This document shows, piece by piece, positions 8,301 through 12,139 of a stretch of 12,139 nt of DNA. Origin of the DNA: Armatimonadota bacterium (GTDB taxonomy: Bacteria > Armatimonadota > Zipacnadia > Zipacnadales > UBA11051); NCBI GenBank assembly GCA_003542955.1, contig DPJP01000390.1, positions 5,935 to 18,073 of the forward strand. The letters are read 5' to 3'. Under the pieces are notes generated by a model, which was given only the letters and a program-made list of their open reading frames with translations, was not told the origin of the DNA and made no database searches. The stretch's first letter is position 1. Each line of letters begins with the position of its first letter. The position numbers were made by a program, and so were the translations under genes.

Positions 8301-8860
8301 ACCCGCTTCTGCTCGGGGATGCCGTGGTCCTGGAGTTCGAGATAGACCGAATCGCGGCCGTAGATCTCCTGCAGTTGGCCGACGAACTGCCCCGCGGAGG
8401 TCTCGTCGTGGTGGAGGATGCGCTGGGCGACATCGCCCTGCAGGCATGCGGTTGTGGCGATGAGGCCCTCGGAGTGCGCGGCGAGCAACTCGAGGTCGGC
8501 GCGCATCTTGTAGTAGAAGCCGTTGAGGTGGGCGTCGGTGACGACCTTGATGAGGTTGCGGTAGCCTGTGTCGCCGGTCGCCAGCAGCACCAAGTGTGTG
8601 AGGTCCTGGGGCTTGCCGACGCGCTCTTTGCGCTCGCCGGGCGCCAGGTAGACCTCGCAGCCGATGATCGGCTTGATGCCGCGGTCCTCGCACTGCTGGT
8701 AGAAGTCGATGACCCCGTACATGGCCCCGTGGTCGGTGATTGCCAGCGCGGGCATCCCGAGTTCCACGGCGCGATCGGCCAGGTCGGCGATCCGTGAGCC
8801 TCCGTCAAGCAGGCTGTATTCGGTGTGATTATGCAGTTGACAGAAGCTGCCGGGGTTCAT
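5339..8860 (-). CDS. dnaE: DNA polymerase III alpha subunit (DnaE)
   Basis: Catalytic subunit of the replicative polymerase. The 1173 residues match DnaE1-type length (E. coli about 1160). Domains in order: N-terminal PHP domain (about 5-285) opening CQLHNHTEYSLLDG; palm with PPDIDLDFPDD, catalytic Asp401, Asp403 and Asp553 (in VKMDFLGLKTL); fingers with RPGPMQ (634-639), GVILYQEQVMKIAS and FNKSHSAAYALVAYWTAYLK; a helix-hairpin-helix region (GIKGFGKA-like, about 822-829); the clamp-binding motif QNSLF (904-908); the LGLYVSDHP block; an OB-fold domain (about 977-1063) with ITGGMVSE; and a C-terminal domain to the end. All nine metal ligands expected of an active PHP domain are present (H10, H12, D19, H44, E69, H89, C139, D207, H209). 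The ATG at 8860 is preceded by an in-frame TTG at 8863; GGAG upstream fits TTG (7 bases) or ATG (10). No intein. Probably transcribed with the upstream lipoprotein gene, 65-68 bases away. Confidence 0.98.
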   Translation of the reverse strand: MNPGSFCQLHNHTEYSLLDGGSRIADLADRAVELGMPALAITDHGAMYGVIDFYQQCEDRGIKPIIGCEVYLAPGERKERVGKPQDLTHLVLLATGDTGYRNLIKVVTDAHLNGFYYKMRADLELLAAHSEGLIATTACLQGDVAQRILHHDETSAGQFVGQLQEIYGRDSVYLELQDHGIPEQKRVNEAKLRLSGLTGAPVIATNDVHYTRREDAKLHEVLLCIQTDSTMKQENRFRFYSDEFYLKSAEEMLQLFGDHPEALTNTMEIAQRCNLQLELGKLNFPHIEVPEGQTPEQYLQALCEEALPRYYPGERLDEARARMLYELDVIAKTGYTGYFLIVGDFVRVARGRGIMVGPGRGSATGSIVSYLLGITELDPLKYNLIFERMLNPERASPPDIDLDFPDDRREDIIAYVKEKYGEDHVAQVITFSKMGPRAAVRDVGRAMEVPLEKVNRIAALIPSGPKATIQQGLDSSADLNEMLSSDGELAQVIEYAQGLEGLVRHCSIHAAAVVIADRPITDVVPLCGAGGRGAVTTQYEMHDVESCGLVKMDFLGLKTLNIITNCLEFIVTNGGPQFGVHDIPLDDPKTYELLCRGDTAAVFQLESEGMQNLLRQMQPGHFAHVIALVALYRPGPMQHADEFCRGRHGAEVVYLDPRLKPILEETYGVILYQEQVMKIASELAGFSMPQAEIIMRAMAKKQGDKMEKMKPLFLQGCVANGVAPQTAEEVFKRMETFSDYGFNKSHSAAYALVAYWTAYLKANYPAEFLAAHLSTVMDNSDEVGKYIMECRRMGLQVRPPSVNYSHTDFAVAEGAVVFGLAAIKGFGKASADAIVAERNEAGPFSGLFDFCRRMPSRVVNKSALKQLIQAGAFDEFGDRNALLHVHESAHAAGQKHQEDRSVGQNSLFDALSADDDGLQVEELPVVPPMSDDEKLAMEKEFLGLYVSDHPLLRAAEKLEQCCSCMLEQLHQFPDKETIITGGMVSETKPYLTSNGNQMMFVTLEGLNTTVEMTLFPRVYEQYKDTFAKGDIILVEAQVERRMRVVGDGEQKADVKLLAKRIRPLQGARALSPKRREEAEQARRRQIEIEAAEERRKYIPPVYIEVAIGALRPGDLRRLRATLTDSPGPSPVILEFRENGSTRRVQLGKRYKVTCDAQLAAGARAISGVTAVWT

Positions 8861-8928
8861 CAATCCAGCACTCCGCTATCGGCCTTGATTGGAGGGTGCA
8901 GCGAAGCGGCGCAAAACGCCGGAGGCGC

Positions 8929-9939
8929 TCAGCGCGACGGCGCGGGTGGCGGTGGGACGGTCGGGGTCGAGCCCGTGCCGGCGGCTGCCGGCTGCGCGTC
9001 CGTGGGCGTTGTCCCGGCCGGCGTCGTCGCCGTGCTTCCGGCCCCGGCTGCGCCCGCGGCGGCTGTGCTTTCGGTTGTGCCCTCGGCGGCGCCGGCGCTT
9101 CCCGCCTGCGGCGTTGCGCCTTCGGTGGTGGTCTGTTCACCCTCGACGCCGGGGACCGGCTCGGCCGTCGGGGTCGGCTCTGCCTCGATCACGGCCACTC
9201 TGGCGACCTCCTCGAGCAGCCTCGCGACCTCCTCGAGTTCGGCCTTGACGACGGCTGCGGCGCCGCGCTTGATGGCCACCCCGGCCCCGTCGGCAGCCGC
9301 GGCGGCCCCGCGCAGGTGGCGGTTGATGGCGTGGTCGGAGGCGAGGGTGCGCGCGTCGTCAAGCAAGCTTCGGGCAGTCTGAGCGTCCCCCTTGCTGAGC
9401 ATGTCTTTCGCCGACTCGAGCTTGGTCAACACCGCGGGCACAAGCTCGGTCGGTTGGACGCCGAAGCTGGCGTCCAACGCGGCCATGATCTCGGCGGAGG
9501 CATCCCGCAGTTGAGCCTCCGTCGGCTGCTGAAGGGTGATAGCCAGTCCGGCGCGCTCAATGTGTGTAACTATGACCGATGCGGGACTCTCCGCCAGCAT
9601 CGCGGTCAGCACATTCCGCAGGCGACCGACGTAACCCTCGATCGCGGCCTGGTCGTCAGTCTGCTGAGCCCTGGCGACCAGTTCTCGCGCGACGGCGAGG
9701 TCACGAACGAGTGGGTGAGGACCGCGGTCCGGCTTTTTGGCTGCTTCCTCGCGGCGCGACGCCTCAAGTGCCTCATCGACGCCGGCCTTGGCCGCCTCCT
9801 TGATTGCTCGCGCCTGGTCCTCGGCGGTGGCCGTCTCGCCGGGCTTGTTCTGGAGGTCGGAAACGGTGGTCTCGGTGCAGCCGGTGATCACCATGATGAC
9901 GAACGCGACCGCTACGGCGGGGAGAATGTACCTGTACAC
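8929..9939 (-). CDS. Putative lipoprotein of unknown function with disordered tail
   Basis: I do not recognise the family. The 336-residue product starts with a hydrophobic stretch (ILPAVAVAFVIMV, 5-17) and a lipobox VITGC with Cys21; Thr at +2 would favour the outer membrane in a diderm. Residues about 38-250 are alanine-, glutamate- and leucine-rich helix, with a possible coiled coil near 232-250 (AELEEVARLLEEVARV). Residues 252-336 are low-complexity Pro/Thr/Ala/Glu/Gly sequence ending in a PPPP run, expected to be disordered and perhaps wall- or periplasm-spanning. No enzyme motif is visible. The start is GTG at 9939 with AGGGGG seven to eight bases upstream, and a clear promoter lies about 125 bases further up. 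dnaE follows after 65-68 bases with no convincing promoter between, so the two are probably co-transcribed; a functional link to replication is not shown by the sequence. Confidence 0.85.
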   Translation of the reverse strand: MYRYILPAVAVAFVIMVITGCTETTVSDLQNKPGETATAEDQARAIKEAAKAGVDEALEASRREEAAKKPDRGPHPLVRDLAVARELVARAQQTDDQAAIEGYVGRLRNVLTAMLAESPASVIVTHIERAGLAITLQQPTEAQLRDASAEIMAALDASFGVQPTELVPAVLTKLESAKDMLSKGDAQTARSLLDDARTLASDHAINRHLRGAAAAADGAGVAIKRGAAAVVKAELEEVARLLEEVARVAVIEAEPTPTAEPVPGVEGEQTTTEGATPQAGSAGAAEGTTESTAAAGAAGAGSTATTPAGTTPTDAQPAAAGTGSTPTVPPPPAPSR

Positions 9940-9992
9940 AAGCGGCCCCCTTTCGAACGCACTCAGGCTCGGAGCGCAACGACCACGTGGCA

Positions 9993-10054
9993 GGCTGCCC
10001 CAACCCGCCCGACGCGGTCACGAGCGCGGCGTCGGGGCCGAATGGCAGGCAGCC
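9993..10054 (-). promoter_or_regulatory. Foldable 5' leader of the lipoprotein-dnaE transcript
   Basis: A perfect 8-bp stem, CCCGACGC (10008-10015) with GCGTCGGG (10029-10036), sits inside a longer-range 7-bp pairing, GGCTGCC (9993-9999) with GGCAGCC (10048-10054). The outer arm begins within about five bases of the predicted transcription start. The structure would form at the 5' end of the mRNA, upstream of the GTG start at 9939. Function is inferred; it could protect or regulate the message. Confidence 0.4.
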
Positions 10055-10065
10055 ATAGCAGGGCA

Positions 10066-10094
10066 ATTATACGGCATGCCTGAGTGGTTTGCAA
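10066..10094 (-). promoter_or_regulatory. Sigma70-type promoter of the lipoprotein-dnaE unit
   Basis: On the minus strand, -35 TTGCAA (10094-10089) and a perfect consensus -10 TATAAT (10071-10066) are separated by 17 bases. Transcription would start near 10059, giving a leader of about 120 bases before the GTG at 9939. The AT-rich -10 stands out from its GC-rich surroundings. Confidence 0.8.
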
Positions 10095-10152
10095 CTCGAA
10101 GGAGCGGGCGGATATGCGAAGGCAATGGGGACCGGCGTGCCAACATTCCGCG

Positions 10153-10185
10153 GGCGAACTTGCTCACACTGTGACACGATTCGCC
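10153..10185. repeat. Nested palindrome, operator-like
   Basis: Two inverted repeats share the same centre at base 10169: inner TCACA-C-TGTGA (10164-10174) and outer GGCGAA (10153-10158) with TTCGCC (10180-10185). It lies about 60-90 bases upstream of the -35 of the lipoprotein-dnaE promoter, on its upstream side. A two-fold symmetric site of this kind could bind a dimeric regulator, or form a hairpin in read-through RNA; neither is shown. Confidence 0.35.
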
Positions 10186-10209
10186 GGTCCCGAGTGCCAA
10201 TCGGGCCGG
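10184..10209. repeat. Inverted repeat next to the nested palindrome
   Basis: CCGG (10184-10187) and CCCGA (10189-10193) pair with TCGGG (10201-10205) and CCGG (10206-10209) around a 7-base loop, with one bulged T. A competing pairing, CCGGCT (10206-10211) with AGCCGG (10227-10232), overlaps it, so only one can form at a time. Purpose unknown. Confidence 0.3.
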
Positions 10210-10291
10210 CTCCCGAGCGGGTCGCCAGCCGGTTCATCTCGCTCGAGGCGCAGGGCGCCATCTCCCGTCCACCGCCCGTCGCGGCGCACGG

Positions 10292-10323
10292 AAACGGGGA
10301 CGGGCGCTTGTGCGCCGTCCCCG
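10292..10323 (-). terminator. Probable intrinsic terminator of the HEAT gene
   Basis: A very stable hairpin: CGGGGACGGGCGC (10295-10307) pairs with GCGCCGTCCCCG (10312-10323) over 12 bp with one bulged G and a TTGT loop. Read on the minus strand it is followed directly by TTTCC, a short U-run, and it lies 32 bases beyond the HEAT gene stop. On the plus strand no T-run follows, so it acts, if at all, in the minus direction. The short U-tract keeps confidence moderate. Confidence 0.65.
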
Positions 10324-10354
10324 CGCAGATATCCGGTCTGTGACTGTCGCCTCG

Positions 10355-11710
10355 CTACGCCTGCTGGGTAACGCCCTCGGCTTCGAGAGACAGCAGGGCC
10401 TCCTCGGCCGCTTCCCGGACCTTGTCATCCGGGTCCGAGGCCAGCTTCTTGAGGACCGCAGTCGCTTCCTCGCCACCGAGTCCGCCGAGTGCACAGGCGA
10501 TGGACCGCCGCACGGACGGCTTCGGGTCCCTGGCGGCGGCAATAAGCGCCTCCGTGGCGCCCTTGCGGATGCCGACCTTCCCCAGCCCCTCGGCCGCGTG
10601 CTTGCGCACGGCCCACTCCTCGTCAAGGAGCGCTTGGCAGAGCGGCGTCAGGCAGGTGCGCCCACCGACATTGCCCAGTCCCTTGACGGCAGTGAGGCGA
10701 GTGACCCAGTCCTCATCCCCAAGCATGCGCTCGAGATGCTCGACTGCATGGTAGGTCCCGATATGGGCCAGACCTTCGACGACCGCGCAGCGCACATCCT
10801 TCTCCGGGTGATCGAGCAGCTCGACGAGATAGCGGATTGCCGAGGGCTTGCCGATCTTGCCCAGGGCGATGGCGGCGTAATGAACCACACGGCTGTTCTC
10901 ATCGCTGAGAGCGTTGATGAGCCCGTCGCGGGCGTCGTCGTCGCCGATCTCGCCCAGGATCTCGACGACCCAACGCCTGACGATGTAGTCCCTGCTCTGG
11001 AGTTCGATCAGCAGGGGGGGCACACACTCGGGGCCTACTGCCTTCAGCGACTCCGCCGCCGCCCGCTGCACATCAACACTGGGCGAGGAGAGCGCTCTGA
11101 TGAGCGGCTCGATGGCGATGGAACTGCGGATCTTCCCGAGCGCCTCGGCGGCGGCCTTGGCGAGCTCGACGTTGTCGGTGTCGAGCACCTCGACAAGCGG
11201 CTCGATGGTGCGCTTGTTCTTGAGTTCGCCCAGGGCCGTTACCGCGGCGCGCTGAACCTCGATGTTCTGATCCGTCAGGCGCTTGACCAGCTCGAGGGCG
11301 ACGGAGCGGTCCCCGATGTCGCCCAGGGCCTCGGCGGCCCACTTTCTGGCGGACTGGTCCTTGCCGATCAGAGCGTCCAGCAGCGGCTCGACGGCGGCCT
11401 GCCCGATCTTGGTCAGAGCATCCGCGGCGCACCGCTGCACATTCTTCGATGAATCGCTGAGTGCGGTGACGAGCGCGGGGACGGCCGCCTCCATGGCGAC
11501 ATCGCCGAGGTAGCGGGCCGCAACCATACGCAGCTTGTAGTCATTGTCCTCGAGCGCCTCGAGCAACGGGCCGATTGCGTCCTCGCCCATTCTCTTGAGT
11601 TCAGCGATGGCCTCATCACGACCGCTGGAGCCGACCTCGAGCAGTTCTGTAACACGAGCCTTGAACTTCTTCTTGCTGGCAGACAGCGCTGAAACCTCCC
11701 GTCTGACCAT
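10355..11710 (-). CDS. HEAT-repeat (PBS-lyase HEAT-like) solenoid protein
   Basis: A protein of about 450 residues made almost wholly of regular HEAT-like repeats. After a short basic lead (SASKKKFKARVTELLEVGSS) I count about 13 units of 30-32 residues with the recurring pattern R-x-A-A-x-A-L-G-x-I-G followed by A-I-x-P-L-x-x-A-L-x-D and ending V-R/Q, then a short tail VTQQA. No signal peptide, so cytoplasmic. HEAT arrays form curved superhelical scaffolds; no catalytic residue is apparent and the partner is unknown. Family relatives include phycobilin-lyase-like HEAT proteins, but the repeats alone do not imply bilin chemistry. The start is uncertain: ATG at 11710 lacks a good Shine-Dalgarno; a CTG at 11686 has GGGAGGT at ideal spacing; an in-frame GTG at 11809 would translate across a perfect hairpin. 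A probable terminator follows, making this a single-gene unit. Confidence 0.9.
   Translation of the reverse strand: MVRREVSALSASKKKFKARVTELLEVGSSGRDEAIAELKRMGEDAIGPLLEALEDNDYKLRMVAARYLGDVAMEAAVPALVTALSDSSKNVQRCAADALTKIGQAAVEPLLDALIGKDQSARKWAAEALGDIGDRSVALELVKRLTDQNIEVQRAAVTALGELKNKRTIEPLVEVLDTDNVELAKAAAEALGKIRSSIAIEPLIRALSSPSVDVQRAAAESLKAVGPECVPPLLIELQSRDYIVRRWVVEILGEIGDDDARDGLINALSDENSRVVHYAAIALGKIGKPSAIRYLVELLDHPEKDVRCAVVEGLAHIGTYHAVEHLERMLGDEDWVTRLTAVKGLGNVGGRTCLTPLCQALLDEEWAVRKHAAEGLGKVGIRKGATEALIAAARDPKPSVRRSIACALGGLGGEEATAVLKKLASDPDDKVREAAEEALLSLEAEGVTQQA
11694..11700 (-). promoter_or_regulatory. Strong Shine-Dalgarno inside the proposed HEAT reading frame
   Basis: Minus-strand GGGAGGT (11700-11694) is followed after seven bases by CTG (11686-11684), in frame with the HEAT repeats. 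No ATG, GTG or TTG lies at suitable spacing. If functional it sets the start at CTG 11686, giving 443 residues beginning (M)SASKKKFKARV. CTG starts are rare, so the ATG at 11710 is kept as the working start. Confidence 0.45.
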
Positions 11711-11765
11711 GGCGTGTCCGGTCAATTCGGCGACCCGGCTTGCGATACCACCGGCAACCCCCGGC

Positions 11766-11782
11766 GCCGGCCTTTGGCCGGC
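11766..11782 (-). repeat. Perfect GC-rich hairpin ahead of the HEAT gene
   Basis: GCCGGCC (11766-11772), loop TTT, GGCCGGC (11776-11782): seven perfect pairs. It lies upstream of the ATG at 11710 and would be in the leader. It argues against translation starting at the GTG at 11809. Confidence 0.5.
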
Positions 11783-11816
11783 TCCGGCTGACATGACACA
11801 ACAGCCCACAACAACA

Positions 11817-11854
11817 AAGGCTTCCTGTCAGAACTGCTCCCGACACGAAGCCTT
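11817..11854 (-). repeat. Long hairpin ahead of the HEAT gene
   Basis: AAGGCTTC (11817-11824) pairs perfectly with GAAGCCTT (11847-11854); after a C/C mismatch, TGTC (11826-11829) pairs with GACA (11842-11845) around a 12-base loop. Read on the minus strand it is followed by TGTTGTTGTGGG, only loosely U-rich, so attenuation is possible but not strongly indicated. Confidence 0.5.
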
Positions 11855-11859
11855 CCGGC

Positions 11860-11879
11860 GCCCGGACCAATCACCGGGC
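11860..11879 (-). repeat. Third hairpin in the HEAT leader
   Basis: GCCCGG (11860-11865), loop ACCAATCA, CCGGGC (11874-11879): six perfect pairs. It stands five bases from the hairpin at 11817-11854, so the two would form in series in the leader RNA. Confidence 0.45.
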
Positions 11880-11921
11880 CGCTCTGGTTCCTGTCGTGTT
11901 CTCCCACGGTTTGATTGGTAT

Positions 11922-11951
11922 ATAGTAGTGCGATGCGGGCCGGTCGCCCAA
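11922..11951 (-). promoter_or_regulatory. Weak candidate promoter for the HEAT gene
   Basis: On the minus strand TTGGGC (11951-11946) and TACTAT (11927-11922) are 18 bases apart; TATATA overlaps the -10. The -35 shares only three bases with consensus and lies in a hairpin. The AT-rich island here is the best promoter candidate in the 281-base gap before the HEAT gene. On the plus strand the same bases read as an extended -10 (TGGTATATA), so direction is not certain. Confidence 0.35.
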
Positions 11952-11958
11952 CCGGCCC
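11937..11958 (-). terminator. Hairpin after the right-end partial gene, possible terminator
   Basis: GGGCCGGT (11937-11944) pairs perfectly with ACCGGCCC (11951-11958) around the loop CGCCCA. It lies about 33 bases beyond the stop of the partial gene. No U-run follows on the minus strand, so it is at best a weak or factor-assisted terminator. Confidence 0.35.
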
Positions 11959-11991
11959 ACAACTGACAGTTGCTATGGCCGTTCCGGTCCG

Positions 11992-12138
11992 CTACGCACC
12001 GGGTACGGGTTCCGGCGCGGGAGCAGGTGGCTGCTCGGCGGCCCCGCCTGCGGGCTGCTCGGCGGCGCCGGCGTCGGGTGTCTCGGCAGCGGGTGCGGCG
12101 GCTTCAGGCGTCTCGGCCCCGGCCGCGGGCTGCTCGGG
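11992..12138 (-). CDS. C-terminal tail of an unidentified protein, 5' end outside window
   Basis: The minus strand carries an open frame entering from the right edge and ending at TAG (11994-11992), 48 visible codons. The sequence is a Pro/Ala/Glu/Gln/Gly tail with loose repeats such as AETPEAAAPAAETPDA and AEQPAGGAAEQP, ending PEPVPGA. Such tails are disordered and give no function; the protein cannot be named from this piece. The minus frame is preferred because all neighbouring genes run this way, because the composition resembles the tail of the lipoprotein at 8929-9939, and because the competing plus-strand frame has no ribosome binding site. Confidence 0.6.
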   Translation of the reverse strand, partial: PEQPAAGAETPEAAAPAAETPDAGAAEQPAGGAAEQPPAPAPEPVPGA

Positions 12139-12139
12139 C

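Larger units (their letters stand above)
9940..10354. other. Gene-free region between HEAT gene and lipoprotein gene
   Basis: 415 bases with no convincing gene: the short open frames here lack ribosome binding sites and overlap structured DNA. From right to left it holds the terminator of the HEAT gene, a set of inverted repeats (10153-10232), the promoter of the lipoprotein-dnaE unit and its structured leader. No tRNA or other known RNA is recognised. Confidence 0.7.

Noticed and set aside
8864..8928. A separate dnaE promoter or terminator between lipoprotein gene and dnaE
   Set aside because: Only a 5-bp CGGCG/CGCCG hairpin is seen, with no U-run, and no paired -35/-10 hexamers are visible in these 65 bases.
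10018..10343. Small open frames on both strands in the gap before the lipoprotein gene
   Set aside because: They lack ribosome binding sites, overlap each other, and run through the promoter, palindromes and terminator; their composition looks like GC-rich noise.
11975..12139. Plus-strand frame from ATG 11975 to the right edge, with an extended -10 upstream at 11916-11924
   Set aside because: It has no Shine-Dalgarno and gives a Cys/Ala/Gly/Ser string; the minus frame fits the direction and style of its neighbours. Sequence to the right would decide.
1..12139. Mobile elements, CRISPR, tRNA/rRNA, toxin-antitoxin or defence genes
   Set aside because: No transposase or integrase motif, no regular spaced repeats, no tRNA fold and no defence domain was found on either strand.

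Overview
The window is about 12.1 kb of GC-rich bacterial DNA. Every gene I can support lies on the minus strand, so transcription runs from the right end to the left. A lipoprotein with a lipobox, a Sec-type signal peptide on a TPR protein, sigma70-like promoters and a DnaE1-type polymerase point to a GC-rich bacterium, probably diderm. The sequence alone does not fix the phylum, and no rRNA or tRNA is present.

Layout in transcription order, high to low coordinates. (1) 12138-11992: the last 48 codons of an unidentified gene, a Pro/Ala/Glu-rich tail. (2) 11991-11711: a non-coding stretch with a weak promoter candidate and several hairpins, leading into (3) a HEAT-repeat protein (11710-10355) that ends at a probable intrinsic terminator (10323-10292). 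(4) 10354-9940: a 415-base gene-free stretch holding that terminator, a nested palindrome, a clear promoter (TTGCAA-17-TATAAT) and a foldable leader. (5) A lipoprotein of unknown function (9939-8929), then 65-68 bases on, (6) dnaE, the replicative DNA polymerase III alpha subunit (8860-5339). (7) A 208-base gap with a near-consensus promoter (TTGCCA-17-TATACT) and a structured leader, followed by (8) four tightly packed histidine genes, hisD-hisB-hisA-hisI (5130-2053). (9) A long secreted TPR protein (2019 to the left edge, incomplete), starting just after hisI.

The four his genes encode steps 3 and 4 (HisI, HisA), the imidazoleglycerol-phosphate dehydration (HisB) and the final two-step oxidation (HisD). 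HisG, HisE, HisH, HisF, HisC and the histidinol-phosphatase are not here, so the pathway must be completed from other loci. No terminator is visible between hisI and the TPR gene, so the TPR protein may be made from the his transcript. The lipoprotein and dnaE probably share a transcript.

I found no mobile element, CRISPR array, toxin-antitoxin pair or obvious defence system. The gene content is mostly housekeeping. The less ordinary parts are the structured leaders behind each promoter candidate, the unrecognised lipoprotein ahead of dnaE, the regular 13-repeat HEAT solenoid with an unclear start codon, and the TPR gene attached to a reduced his cluster.
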